64,000 nucleotides of DNA from positions 186,001 through 250,000 of the forward strand of contig JADDTR010000006.1 of assembly GCA_015345905.1 (NCBI GenBank), written 5' to 3'. Source of the stretch: Aotearoamyces nothofagi. Lineage: Eukaryota > Ascomycota > Leotiomycetes > Leotiales > Tympanidaceae. Shown piece by piece: positions 1-12,118 of the stretch. The stretch's first letter is position 1. Every line of letters starts with the position of its first letter. Made by a program: the position numbers and the translations under genes. Under the pieces are notes generated by a model. It made no database searches, had not been told where the DNA came from, and saw only the letters and a list, made by a program, of their open reading frames with translations.

Positions 1-462
1 GGTGCTATTGGACTTCGGTTATCACAGGTATAAATGGAGCAGGAGTCCGTAATATTCAACATATCGTGCAGATTCCTGCTGTCGCATGTTTGGTATCTCC
101 TCTCTATTGCATGCTCTCGTATAGCCGTTCTAGTTTCAATCATTGTCTTTTTGTTTTTCTTATTATGCTTTGCTCCTTTTACTCAGTATTTGATTGCCAG
201 TTGTCATCTTGTTAGGAGTCCTATTGTTTGCACCCTGCTGGATTCTGGGTCTGGCCTAGCCCGTTGGAACATATATTCGATGGGGCTTGGATAGAGGGCC
301 ACTGAAGCCGATACTAGGACGCCGGAGAATAGCTACACTGAGGGCCTCGCATTGTCTACCGTCCCGAGCAGCTGCTAGCTGTGGGCTCAGGATGGCATTT
401 TGCATTCTTGGCATGCTATTCTTGTCTCCGTGCCTTGTCCCTAGTACGGGAACTAATACACT

Positions 463-890
463 CTATCCTAACGAGGCCAATATTATAGTTCGAGCAGGTA
501 GGTATATCCTAACTAAGTTAGTATTACAGCTCGAGCAGACAGTTGTACCTGTATCCTAGCGAAGTCAATATTATAGTTCGAGCAGGTGGATATATTCTAA
601 CGAAGTTAGTATTGCAGCTCGAACAGACAGGTGTACCTGTATCCTAGCGAAGTCAATATTATAGTTCGAGCAGGTAGGTACATCCTAACAAAGTTCATAT
701 TATAGTACGAACCAATAAATGTACCTATATACTAACGAAGTCATTATTACAATATGAGTAGGTAGGCGCTATTATAGTTCGAGCAGGTAGGTGTATCCCA
801 ATCAAGTCAGTGTTGCAGGATGAGCAGGTAAGCCCATCTGCTACGTAACGAAGCCACATTATAGTACGAGCAGGAAATGACGATATGATG
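463..890. repeat. Decayed tandem repeat, about 44 nt unit
   Basis: About nine to ten imperfect copies of a unit of roughly 42-46 nt follow one another. Each carries a core like CTAACGAAGT, then an ATTATAG or ATTACAG block, then TTCGAGCAGGT. Two alternating unit types (TATAGTTCGAGCAGGTAGGT and ACAGCTCGAGCAGACAG) form a higher-order dimer near 90 nt on the left; the right-hand copies are more degraded. This is a minisatellite-like array. No coding potential or known element was recognised in it. The first 460 nt of the window hold only short, hydrophobic or unconvincing open frames. Confidence 0.85.
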
Positions 891-1154
891 AAAGACTATC
901 GAATCAGCCTTAACGAGGTGATCTAGCCTAGGGCTTCCCCCCAGCCAGAGGAGTATAAATGGCAGCTCTTTCCCTCTTCTCAGGATATTTCTCTTCCATC
1001 CTTTCGTACACACACTCAAAAGCTTTATCGATTATCGACAACAGCCTACTTATCTTCACCTCTTCCTTCCACCGCCAATTCATCTTTATCTCTTCCTTCC
1101 ATCGCCAGTTAGACAAATATTATCTACACAGTACCTTCCTTCCACTTCTTTATC

Positions 1155-1923
1155 ATGGACAGTCCACTTAGTGAAGAGATCCTATCTAACGTCGACGTAA
1201 CGACTCTGGCGGAAGAAGATAGACTTTGCCCTATCTGCCGAGATCCATTCTCAGTATCATCTCATGAGGTAAGAACCCCAATCGCCACTCCCAACAACAG
1301 GAGTACCCCACTGACGACGAGAATAGTCCGCACAAGCGAGACTGATCTGTGGCCACGTCTTCGATCGCAGCTGCATCATGGAATGGTTTAAAAGCCCCAT
1401 GGTGGGCTTCTGTGGCACTATCACATATCCCACCACGTGCCCAATGTGTCGGAGAGATCAGACTCCAGAATGGCAAGGAAAACCGGCCAATGAGCCATCG
1501 GAAGAAACGTATATGCTAGGCAACAGCGAAGTACGGCTGGCCGTCCTGGGCGTCGTTGAGACTTTTCACGGCTCCCTCTACCCGCGTTGGGAGTCTCAAA
1601 TGAGAGGCGCGCTACGACCAACTTCAACTGGAGGTATGAACATCACCGCCATCCTAAGACTCATAGATGCCTTCTACGAGCATATTAAGCAGATCGACAC
1701 CACAAGAGAGTATCTCCGGAACAATCTTCACGACTACCCAGCTTTTGTGGACACCCTCGAACTGATTGAGAGAGAGTGGAAAGTGTTCAAGCGATATGTC
1801 GTGATGTTTGCGACCAATGTGCATATTCCATCCCGCACCGCAGCGGATCAAGAGAAGATCAAGGTCTCTGCCAGGCAGTGGATAGCCTACATCAGCCAAA
1901 GAGAACAAACAAGGCAAGACTAG
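1155..1923 (+). CDS. RING-finger protein, two exons
   Basis: Exons 1155-1268 and 1327-1923 join in phase 0 across a 58 nt intron (donor GTAAGA, acceptor ATAG) to give 236 residues. Splicing completes a RING finger that the intron cuts in half: CPIC at residues 25-28, CGHVFDRSC just after the junction, and CPMC further on. Likely role is an E3 ubiquitin ligase or zinc-binding adaptor. An Asp sits where the fifth zinc ligand (His or Cys) is expected; Asp can serve as a ligand in some RINGs, for example Rbx1, so the fold may still be functional. The rest of the protein is charged and mostly helical in appearance, with no domain I recognise. The gene lies 265 nt beyond the tandem array. RING call firm, function open. 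Confidence 0.8.
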
Positions 1924-1939
1924 TGCTTGGTTCAAAGCT

Positions 1940-2095
1940 TTTATTGTGGACTGACCAAAGAAATAATAATGCTTCACTCGAAGTTCTTGTTGCTTCCTAA
2001 CAACAGAAAGAGCAGTACTTGATTCCAAGTTCTTGTTCCTTACTAACAGCAGAAAGAACAGGGCTTGGCTGGTCCCAAGCTCTTGTCTTGGATAT
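1940..2095. repeat. Short imperfect direct repeat in the 3' flank of the RING gene
   Basis: Two to three diverged copies of a unit near 60 nt can be seen. Each contains AAGTTCTTGTT (or AAGCTCTTGTC), then CTAACA(A/G)CAGAAAGA and a CTTG(A/G)TTC-like end. They lie directly after the stop codon and before the hairpin at 2101. Confidence 0.5.
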
Positions 2096-2100
2096 GTCAC

Positions 2101-2133
2101 GGGGATACTGTCCCTTGGAGAGACAGTATCCCC
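2101..2133. other. Perfect 12-bp inverted repeat (hairpin)
   Basis: GGGGATACTGTC at 2101-2112 and GACAGTATCCCC at 2122-2133 are exact reverse complements around a 9 nt loop. A smaller hairpin (ATCAC, loop, GTGAT) follows close to 2142-2156. It sits about 180 nt after the RING gene stop. It could be a structured 3' UTR element or the relic of a palindrome; nothing else identifies it. The remaining stretch to 2705 shows no gene and is presumably the promoter of the methyltransferase. Confidence 0.7.
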
Positions 2134-2705
2134 AAAGCAGCATCACTTAGCGTGATTCACTTTAAATTCATTATTATTGCATGCATCTTCGGTGCTTTGG
2201 CGTGCTTGCCCACCACTGCCTACAGGTAACAAAAAGGGACCTGTGTCTGCCGTTCTGTAAGATACCTCGTAGCTACTCCCGTGCTGCCGTGCTGCCGCAC
2301 TGCCGCACTGTTATCGTAGCCTCAGGTACAGCATCTGAAAGGAAAAGTGAAAGCCTTAGCAAAGCTAGCAGTCTTCTCAGGCACCCAGGCGTGCCAGGTA
2401 CGTCAGGCCTCGGGAGTACGAGTACGAGGGTGTTTGCGCGCCTCCGTACCCATGTACAAATCTACGGCAAGGCACCCGGACACACGCTTAAGTAACCGTA
2501 GGGGCCGTGCTAGGTACGGTGTGCCGGGCCGGGTCTGTAGACCGATACCAGTCCTGACGCTCCTGACTGGGCTGGACGGGCAGGGCAGGGCAGGGCCGAC
2601 CGAACCCACACCCTCTGCCTTCTTCTTCCGTCTGTCTGAAGTATACACAACACCATTGAGCCTCGGTTTTCTGTGCTCAATTGACTCTGTATACTGCCAG
2701 CAAGC

Positions 2706-4489
2706 ATGGCTTCCAATCCTACCAGTGCCAATGGCAGCGACACCGACTTCTCCTTCATTGAGACGCCCAAGGCAGCCACGCCGACCTTCGAAAAATTCGA
2801 GGAGTGTGGTGTGAGGACGACGTCTGTAAGTTGCCGCTCGAGGCCCCCATATCAGGGCCCAATGGTCCTCCGGGCTGTGGGATCTAGTCGTCCAGGTGCT
2901 GACATTGAATGCTGCAGTACCCAACGATTAAGAATGCTCCCCTCCCTGCCGATGCCGCTGGGAGTGAAGGCTTCTCCAACATCCTCCTTTTCTCCATTAT
3001 CGGCCTTGTCCCCACGTACCTGGCATGGAAGGTCGGTGGAGGCTTCAAGACCACCATCTTCTTCGCTCTGATTACCTCGCTCCCGCTCTTTGCTGCTTTC
3101 TGGCTCGTCACTTCAGCTTTCACCCCTCGAAAGAATGAGAAGGTCGCATATCCTGGTCGTCCGGTAGAGCATTATCTCAAGTTCAAGAAGGATGCCGACG
3201 CGTTGAAGTATCGCGGCAAGAACAAGATCCCTATGTGGACCTTTTTTGAGATGTATTTTGACGGAGAGGTTGATTTTAGAGGCGATTGCTTAGAGGTCTT
3301 GGAATATCGACATGATTGGGCTAGCTTCAGGTTCACCTTGGGTCTCATCAAGTTTTTCTTGACAGGAATGATGCCAGAGGTCATCATGCACACTCGTTCG
3401 CAAGGTCTGCTCCCTATCTCTTATTACTTGTTGCACCACTAACATGTATGTTGTAGATGAGGAGCAAGTTCGTGATCATTACGACCGCGGAGACGACTTC
3501 TATGGCTGGTTCCTTGGCCCACGCATGATATACACGTCGGGCATCATCTCTGACATCAACAAGGAGGAGACTCTAGAAGAGCTGCAGGATAACAAACTCG
3601 CTATTGTGTGCAAGAAGATTGATCTGCAGAAGGGTGAGAGATTGCTTGACATTGGCTGTGGATGGGGAACTCTTGCCAAGTTTGCAAGTGTCAACTACGA
3701 TTCTCAGGTTACTGGAATAACTCTTGGTCGTAATCAGACTGCTTGGGGAAACAATGGTCTCCGCAAGGCTGGCATTACCGAGGAACAAAGCCGAATTCTC
3801 TGCATGGATTATCGCGATATTCCTGTTCCCGAGGGTCGTTATAACAAGATCACTTGTCTTGAGATGGCTGAGCACGTCGGTGTCCGACATTTATCTGCTT
3901 TCCTCACCCAGGTCAATGAGATGCTTGATGATGACGGAGTCTTCTTCCTTCAGATTGCTGGTCTGAGAAAGGTATGGCAGTATGAGGATCTTAACTGGGG
4001 TTTGTTCATGAACAAGTACATTTTCCCTGGTGCAGATGCCTCAACTCCTCTTGGATTTGTCGTTGATAGACTCGAGGGAGCCGGTTTCGAAGTGAAAGGT
4101 ATTGATACCATTGGTGTTCACTACTCGGCAACATTGTGGAGATGGTACAGGAACTGGATGGCCAACCGTGAGAAGGTCGAGGCGAAGTATGGCAACAGAT
4201 GGTTCAGAGTAAGTGTCTCAGAAGCCCGTAAAAATATCGACACTAACTATGTTTTCTTCTCCAGATTTGGGAATACTTCCTTGCTTACTCCACTATCACT
4301 TCTCGTCAAGGAGGTGCAACTTGTTACCAGATCACCTTGGTTAAAAATATCAACTCGACGCATCGCATCGAGGGTATCGCGACCCAATTTGCACTCTCTG
4401 GGGCTCTTGCTGCAGCTCAGGTCGACAACAAGGCCAAATTTATTACCGCCCCTGTCCAAGACAAGCTTGCTAGTCCTATTGCCAACTAA
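2706..4489 (+). CDS. Sphingolipid C9-methyltransferase, four exons
   Basis: Exons 2706-2825, 2918-3404, 3457-4208 and 4265-4489 join in consistent phase to 527 residues, the usual length of the fungal family. The enzyme adds a methyl group to C9 of the sphingoid base of glucosylceramide, using S-adenosylmethionine, at the ER membrane. Two hydrophobic segments lie near residues 55-105 (around ILLFSIIGLVPTYLAW and TIFFALITSLPLFAAFWLV), followed by the cyclopropane-fatty-acyl synthase-like methyltransferase domain with the SAM loop LLDIGCGWGTL and the family block VRDHYDRGDDFYGWFLGPRM. The last exon supplies IWEYFLAYSTITSRQGGAT and a C-terminus ending SPIAN. Product known from the family; splice sites inferred by hand. 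Many fungi carry two paralogues; only one is present here. Confidence 0.93.
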
Positions 4490-5172
4490 GTAGTAAATCA
4501 GGACGCTTTAACTTGCGTCGTTGTGAGCTAGAAGCTTGGAAGCTTGACGAAAAAGATACTGGAGAGTCGTTCTTGAGCAGATGAATTCTTTCGAGGGCTA
4601 TATGAGTTAGAAGATGAATGATTCAATCTTGTGACAAAATTGTGCGAGTAAAAGACCCGTATGTTTAACTAGCCATGGGCAAATTTTCCTATGGTCTGTG
4701 GTTGAAGAGGACCGAAAGTTAGACAATATTTAATGAAGTAAAAAGCACGATGGACGGTTTCTATGGGGCTATGGTTCCATCATCTAACTGTCAGGTCTCT
4801 TCGTACTCGAGTAATGTGACTGACTATAGAGCTATACATGATCTACGTGATAATTCCTAGTTGGTTTCCGGCCTGCGGCTGTATCATCTGTACGGGGATC
4901 GAATAAATGGAGGCAAGAGTTACTTTATCTTCCTTCCTTTTCCCTGAATTGCGGATGGGTCAATGCTCATTGCTCATCGGACGTGAATTACTAACATCTC
5001 GCCCGCCCTCTCAACCCCTTAACCGGGTGAATTAATTAATGCCTCAGGCTTCAGTACGGCAACGCGCTGACGACAACTTAAGTATATCAAACGAGCTACA
5101 ATCTAATTATTACCGAGCTTCAAACATCAACCTCTTGATTGTAGCAATCTTTCGTATCCCGCCCATAGCAAG
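4490..5172. other. Intergenic, 3' flank of methyltransferase and PAN1 promoter
   Basis: No convincing gene. The stretch around 5000-5170 is pyrimidine-rich and directly precedes the PAN1 start, so it probably holds its promoter and leader. Confidence 0.5.
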
Positions 5173-8100
5173 ATGTATTCGGGCTCCAGCTCCTACCTCG
5201 GCGGGAATGGGGGTCGTCCGCCAGGTCCTCCACAGTATTCCTCTTTCGGGCAACCAGGACAACCTCAGCAATCGAATCCCAGTACCTTCACACCACAAGC
5301 TACCGGCTTCGGGCAACCAATACAAAACTTTCCGTCTGGCGCCTTTCCTATGCAATCACAGCCCACTGGGTTCCAACAGCAACAACCCCCAACAATGCAG
5401 CAACAATACACGGGCTTCCCTGGGCAACAAGCACAGTTCAGTCAAGCTCCGCCGATGCCGCAGCAGCAGTTACAGCCTCCTCCTCCTCCTCCTCCCGCGC
5501 CTGTGCAACCGCAACCAACTGGGTTTTCAGCTATGCAAGCCAGTTTTCAGCAGAGCAATCCATCAGCAGCAAAGCCGAAAGGAAGAAGAGCTACGAAGTC
5601 TGCCGCGAGGATACCAAACATAAGGCTCTCGTTCATTACTGCGAAGGATCAAGCCCAATTTGAAACGCTTTTCAAGTCGGCAGCAGGAGATGAGAGTTCG
5701 CTTTCTGGAGAAAAATCTAGGGACATCCTTTTAAGGTCGAATCTGGATGGTAACTCCCTATCACAGATATGGTATGCTTCAGCTTTAACGGGAATCTCTG
5801 TTTTAATACTGACTCTTTAGGTCACTCGCGGATACCACAAAATCAGGGCAACTGTTATTTCCTGAATTTGCTCTAGCTATGTATCTCTGTAACCTAAAGC
5901 TGGTCAACAAACCCCTACCTTCGATACTTCCTGATCACCTCAAGAATGAAGTTTCGAGCATGGTTGATATAATCAACTTTGGGGTAGCGGACAATTCTGG
6001 GAATGCTGCTCCACTAACCAATGCCCCAGATTTCAACATCCAGCAGTCGACGGCATCAACACCTACTATACAGCAGCCACAGCCGCAAGTCTCGAACTCC
6101 CAGCTTTTGACCGCACAAATGACCGGCTTCCCTCCACAGCAAACAGGCTTTCAGAACGGCTTTGGGCAACAACAGACTGCATTTCAGCCTCAGCAGACAG
6201 GCTTCCCTAGTCAGCCGACATCTTTCCAGAATTTGACGAACCCGCAAGCTACTGGTTATAGTGGGCCAAGACCCCCAATGCCTCCTATGCCTACAGGATA
6301 CGGTCAAGGTCTTTCCCCGGCCGTTACTGGGATGGGTGGAATGGTAGCTCCATTGAATGCGCAGCCTACAGGCAGACCTGGTCAGTGGGGCTTGGTGAAT
6401 GCACCAGCGACCGGACTGCCCAATATTGACGCACTGCAAGCCCGAATGATGCCGCAGCAAGGTCGGGAACAGGGCTCCTTCACCACAGCTGGTTTATCTG
6501 GCAACGCAGTTATTCCATGGGCTGTGACTAAGGACGAGAAGACTAGATATGATTCTCTCTTCAAGGCCTGGGATGGCTTTAATAAGGGTTTTATTGGTGG
6601 TGATGTGGCGATCGAGGTATTCGGTCAAAGTGGCCTCGAGAAAGCCGATCTTGAGAGAGTATGGACATTAGCAGATCACGGAAATAAGGGTCGTTTGAAT
6701 ATGGATGAATTCGCTGTTGCGATGCATTTGATCTATCGGAAACTAAACGGCTATCCCTTACCAGCCCAACTCCCTCCCGAGCTTGTTCCTCCTTCGACAA
6801 GAAATTTCAATGACTCGATTGGCACTGTCAAGTCTTTGATACACCAAGAATCTGCTCTCCGAAAAGATTCTGGTGCTAATTTGCTCCCTCAGAGGACGGG
6901 CGTGAGTTATTTGAAGAATCACTCCTTGCGGGGCGATTCGGGTATTTTAAAACCTGGCCGCAAAGACGCTACAGTATTTAAAAACAATGACGACGATGTC
7001 GGTTACAAGTCAAGCGCTCGGCGTCGATTGGGTAATTCCAGTGGATCCCCTCGTCCATCATCACCGTCTTCAGTCTCGTCGAATGATGATCTTACATTGG
7101 AGCAATTACGGAAACGAATTCATGAAAAACAGGTCCTTCTTGATGCCATAGACTTTAAGGATGAGAATGCAGCTGATGAGGACGACGCTCTTGATCGCAG
7201 AGATCGACGAGAAGCGGAAGAATTGTACAGACGCATCCGTCGTGTGCAAGAGGACATCGACAGTCATCCGGACGCAGCCCTGCGTAATGTGGACTCTGGA
7301 GCTGAGCGTCGCTCTCTTAAGCGCCAGCTCCAGAGTCTAACAGACAAACTACCAGAATTAGCTTCACAAGTTCGCAGGACAGAGCGTAGTATCGCTGAAG
7401 CCAGGATCGAGCTGTTCCGTCTCAAGGATGCAAAAGCACATCCAGGAAGTGCTGCCGTTATTGTTGGTACTGGACCCGGAGGTGCTGTTACTGAATCTGA
7501 TAGGCTCAAGGCTCGAGCTAAAGCTATGATGCAGCAACGATCTGCCGCGCTCACTGGCAAGAAGATTGAGATTAATGATGATGATCTAGCTGCGCCAATA
7601 CGGTTAGAAGAAGAGAATATTAAGATCAAGACTGAGAAAGAGAACAATGAGCGAATGGTCAAAGATGTGGAAGATAGTGTGCGCGAATTCTCCCGCAGCC
7701 TTGAAGATAGCCTCAAAGAAGGTACCGCCGATTCCAGTAGCGAGCATGAGAAACGAAGATGGGAGGATGCACTTGGAGTCGAAGATGAAGTAAAGGATTT
7801 TATTTTCGATCTGCAAAGATCGAGTAGAAGTTCTAGGATCAGAAGTGAAGATCGTAGCACACGACGTGGCCCATCTCAGAACGAACCCTCTAGCTCCCAG
7901 AACAACTCGCGATATGAGAGCACAGTTGCCTCTTCGCAGGCTGAAACAACATCCAGACCATCAGCAACGCCCACTCCGACGGGTGGATCATATTCATCTT
8001 ACAAGACGCCTGAAGAAAGAGCAGCGTTTATCAAGCAACAAGCTGAACAACGCATGGCTGAGCGATTGGCGGCACTTGGAATTAAGGCGCCATCAAAGCC

Positions 8101-9581
8101 CGGCGAGACCACACAGCAAAGATTAGAGCGAGAAAAGAAGGAAAAGGCTGACAAGCTCCGCCAGGCAGAAGAAGAAGATGCCAAGCGGGAGGCCGAAAGG
8201 CAATCCAGGATTGCTGAAGAGCAAGGTGTCCCTCCTCCCGCAGCTGACACCGCTGACTTGAAGAAACCACCTCCACCACCTTCCCGGAAAGCTACAAAGA
8301 GTGACTTAGGTGAACGTGTGGCTAGCAGGAAGGCAGAGGAAGAAAGCGTGGTTAAGGAGCAAGAGGCTCAGCAGCTTGCTACTAAGGGCATGGAGTGAGT
8401 CTTGATGCTGATTGCATGGTTTGGCGTATGCTAACTGTAATAGGGATGATGCGAAGAACCAAGAAATAGAGCTTTTTAAGGAGCGAGAGGCGTCTCAAGC
8501 GCGGCTAAGAGCATTGGAGGAGCAAGTCAAGGCTGGCAAGGTGAAGAGAGAAGAGGAGAAGCGTAGAAAGAAGGCTTCCCAGGCAGAGGCCAAGGAAAAA
8601 GAAGCGAGGTTGGCAATCCAGCGTGCAGAGATTGAAGCTGCTCGGGAACGCGAACGAGAGCTGCAGCGTCAACTCGAGGCTATTGATGACGAGGATTCTT
8701 CTTCCGACGATGACGAGGGACCCCAGGACATAACTCCACAGGCTTCTACTCCTACGCAGAGCAGCCAAGAGTTTGAGAAAAAGGAACCCTCACCTCCACC
8801 TGCAACACCTGCACCGCCTATGATTATACCAGCCATCCCTCCTCCAGCTATTGCTCAAGAATCACCCATTTCAAATGTTACTTCACCTCCAGCTGATACT
8901 GAGACTCGTAACCCCTTTCTAAAGAAGTTGGGCCAGACTGCTCAATCGTCATCTGCGATGCCCGGAGGCTTCCCAGTTACATCTCCAGCACCGCAAAACG
9001 AGGTATCTACAAACCCATTTCATCGCCTACCTCAAGCCCAGATAGCCAAGACTGCTGAGCCTATTCAGGCTCAGCCTACCGGCCCTCGTCCTTCTCGTGC
9101 TCGTCCTGAGGAAGACGAATGGTCCGTTGTTGGATCTGACAAGGAGGATGACTCTTCCGACGACGAAGGACCAGGTGCCGGTAACGCACGTCATCTTGCG
9201 TCAATTCTTTTCGGTACCATGGGCCCGCCTCGACCCCTTTCTGCCGCTGATAGCAAGGCTGGATCAACTCCCGTTAGTCCTGCTATTGTCTTTAGCAGTG
9301 GGGACACTGCTTCTACCGACACTGCACCTCCAGCACCACCACCACCTCCCCCAGCGCCTCCAATCCCTGGGCTTGGAGCTCCCGGCGGTCCTCCACCACC
9401 ACCCCCTCCACCTCCGGGTATGGGACCTCCACCTCCACCTCTCCCCGCAGCGGGAGGTGCGGCTCCAGCAGCTGGGAGGCCTTCAGCATTACTGGGAGAA
9501 ATACAGATGGGTAGAGCTCTAAAGAAGACGCAGACTAAAGATAAGAGCACTGCCGCAGTTGCCGGTAGAGTTCTCGACTAA
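5173..9581 (+). CDS. pan1: Actin cytoskeleton-regulatory complex protein Pan1, three exons
   Basis: Exons 5173-5771, 5821-8394 and 8444-9581 give 1436 residues, the expected size. Pan1 is an endocytic scaffold that works with End3 and Sla1 and activates Arp2/3 at cortical actin patches. Visible parts: a Q/P/G-rich N-terminus; EH domain 1 near residues 153-250; a second Q-rich linker; EH domain 2 near 430-520 with an EF-hand-like loop ([13 protein letters not shown]); long charged coiled coil about 620-1100; proline tracts; and a WH2-like actin-binding motif close to the end ([15 protein letters not shown]). Several [LIVMF]xxQxTG motifs (FTPQATG, MQSQPTG, VQPQPTG, LTAQMTG, LNAQPTG, IQAQPTG) match the consensus for Prk1/Ark1 kinases that switch Pan1 off, so this regulation is probably conserved. 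Introns of 49 nt each sit in EH1 and after the coiled coil. Confidence 0.95.
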
Positions 9582-10022
9582 GCATCATAGCTGCACTTTG
9601 TCATGCTGAATTGAGAAGACGCGTATTGTACCTATGGGGTGCGCCATAAACAGTTTGGAGTGTGTATCATATTGAATTTAAGGTTTTTCGTCAGAAATAA
9701 AGAAGTTTTAATTACATTTACCCAAAATCCACTAAAATCTAACTCATACAGGCAGGTCAGCAGTGGGTGACAAAGTACAAGGTAGTTGCTGACGGTAATT
9801 TTCACTTCCGAATGGCTATTTCCAGCTGAATGGCTTGACGTATTATATAGGGGGCATCCTTGTTCAACCATAGCCTCAAAACATCGCATCTCGTCTAATG
9901 TAAGACGGAATAACCCGGGAAAACTGTATCAGACTACCAGTTGGAGTATATATCTCAAAGATATTGTTTTCAAAAGGACCGGCGCGAGTTGCAATCATAT
10001 ACATTTCCTTGAATACTTGAAA
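9582..10022. other. Intergenic between PAN1 and FAD oxidase
   Basis: No gene seen. TATA-like sequences (TATTATATAG near 9840, GTATATATC near 9947) lie upstream of the oxidase start and may be part of its promoter. Confidence 0.45.
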
Positions 10023-11580
10023 ATGATATCAAGTGATCCAATTTCTTTGGCTACAAGTCTTGCTGGCATTCTATCAAGCGCTGCGAAAATTCTCACTGAT
10101 CCTAGCGATGAAGCTTTCAAGACATCCATGCTACGCTTCAGTGATGTTGATCTTCAAACCCCAAGTGCGATTCTACAGCCTGCTTGTGAGGATGATATTG
10201 TGCTCATTGTACGAATTGCGATTGAGAACAGCATTCCGTTTGTGCCGAAATCAGGGGGGCATAGCATCTGGTCTACGATTGGGAAAGATGGGTGGATTGT
10301 TGACTTGGCCCTTTGTAATGGAATTGTGGTCGATGTGGAAAATAAGACGGTGAATATTGAAGCTGGAGTTGGTACGAAGAGCATGAATGAGGAGGTTTCC
10401 AAGGCCGGGTTTTGTATGGGTGAGTAGTTCGGTTTTCTATTACCATCCGATACCTTCACGAAGATATCATATTGCTCACGTTTTGCCACATTTAGTCAGT
10501 GCTGGGAGTTCAACTGTAGGAGTAGTTCCCTTCCTATTAGGAGGAGGACGTTCCTGGTTCAGTAGCATCCACGGTCTTGCTATTGACAACCTCGTCTCCG
10601 CCCGTATCGTGACTGCAACCCGAGGCCTCGTGACGGTTTCACAGAACGAGAATTCAGATCTCTTCTGGGCCCTGAAAGGGGCCGGACAATTCTTCGGGTT
10701 GGTGACTGAAGTCGTGATGAAAGTATTTCCTCTAGAAAACCCTATTTTGGCAAAGACTTTCATCTTTAGTCATCATCAGATTAAGGATGTTGCGAAAGCA
10801 ATTAGCACGCTTGCGCAGCTTGAAAAAAAGCAATCACCGGCTATGGCCTTTTTTGCGGTGTGGCCTGGCGCCCAGAAGGTATGTCCGAATAACATTTCTA
10901 GTATAACAACGCTTATTCTAGACATGGAAAGCCAACGATCGTCGTCAACACAACGAGTTTCTGCTCAGAAGAAGAGGCTCAGGAAAATCTAGCTCCACTC
11001 TCAGCCGTGAACACTCTTCAAACTATCGAGAAGAGCATAGAGTTCGGGCAGATCACCGACGCGGCAGAATTCCTGAACAACCACGGAGGTTTCAAAGCCT
11101 ACCTATCGTGTGGCATGGAGAACCTAACGCCAGGAAAGTTCGAGGCGGGCTTTGAGATATTTACAGAGCTTGTCTCGAAGTATCCAACGACGTCGGGCTC
11201 TTGTTTTGCTTTTGATTGGGGACTCGGGGACGGGATATCTCAGTTCTCGGATGAGAGTTCTTCGTATAGTCTTCGAGACTATTCAATGCTGCCGTAAGTC
11301 GGTGATGGATTATACGTGTGTATTGTGCTGAACGATTTGTAGCATGGCATTTACTATGTCGCATGATCGGGAGACTGCTGCGGCCGCGGTTGTATACGGC
11401 GAGAGATTCATCGCCATGTGTCAAGAGGGCCAGAGGGAGGAAGACAAGAACTTCTTTCCGAACCATACTCGCACTCACAAATTGGAAAACAGGTATAGAG
11501 GCGAAAGTAGGAGAAGTAGGTTGAAACAACTGAAGAAGCTTTGGGACCCCAAAGGCGTCTTCACAAAACAGCTGCTATAG
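10023..11580 (+). CDS. FAD-linked oxidoreductase, berberine-bridge-enzyme-like, four exons
   Basis: Exons 10023-10419, 10496-10878, 10932-11293 and 11343-11580 give 459 residues. The FAD-binding domain carries the SGGHS motif, whose His normally binds the flavin covalently, followed by GVVPFLLGGGRSW and GLAIDNLVSARIV. The usual second cysteine anchor of bicovalent members is not seen, so attachment is probably through His alone. The C-terminal block LKKLWDPKGVF is the typical end of the family. Substrate unknown: relatives oxidise oligosaccharides, alcohols or alkaloid-like compounds. There is no clear signal peptide, so it may be cytosolic. It stands alone, with no biosynthetic cluster around it. 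The third exon start at 10932 was chosen because GAQK then joins PTIVVNTTSF in frame. Convergent with the methyltransferase at 12119. Confidence 0.88.
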
Positions 11581-12118
11581 AAGCTCAGGCGCGAGTGGCA
11601 GGTACTGTTATAAACTATAAGAAAACAGTCTGATGCTTATTGTGTACTAAGGGTAAAACAGATGAGTATTGAATTGAGAAAACTCTACAATAGTAATATC
11701 ATCTTGCAAGTTACGGAGTTAATTGCGCTCTCATTTAACTACACTAACTAGTTCTTGTACCTATCAGCGAGCGTGTCAGTGTCACCTGAAGTTTTAGGCT
11801 CGAAATGTTCGAAATATGGCAAGTACTGATACATATATGTATGTGCTTAATGTACTAGCAGTGCAATAGCTTTGTCATTGTATCGTACCCCCAGACCTTA
11901 TTTATAACTCGGAATCGATTTAAGGAGTGTCCAGCTCTAGCTACTAAGATTATTTAGTGGATGCAGTTGATCGATTATTGCCGTGGTATGCAAAGGTAGA
12001 TACTCCATGAGTGATGGGTCTACCGAAGCAGAATTTATACTAGGCACCGACAGCTTAATAGCTCTGCTGCTGGAGACTGAAAGTCTTTGGGTGATGGTCT
12101 AGATTAACCCATAACCAC
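11581..12118. other. Convergent intergenic region
   Basis: 3' ends of the FAD oxidase (+) and TRM140 (-) face each other here. No gene or repeat seen. Confidence 0.5.

Noticed and set aside
34-559. Two short hydrophobic or irregular plus-strand frames at the left edge
   Set aside because: They lack any family resemblance and run into the tandem array.
1654-2100. 148-codon minus-strand frame over the RING gene and its 3' flank
   Set aside because: Antisense to the second exon and runs into the imperfect repeats; no domain.
7264-7860. 198-codon minus-strand frame inside PAN1
   Set aside because: Mirror of the charged coiled-coil coding sequence of PAN1; Ser/Leu-rich antisense product without splice or start support.
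10879-10901. A 23-nt intron in the FAD oxidase that would also keep frame
   Set aside because: Too short to be spliced; the 53-nt intron 10879-10931 gives the family-like join GAQK-PTIVVNTTSF.
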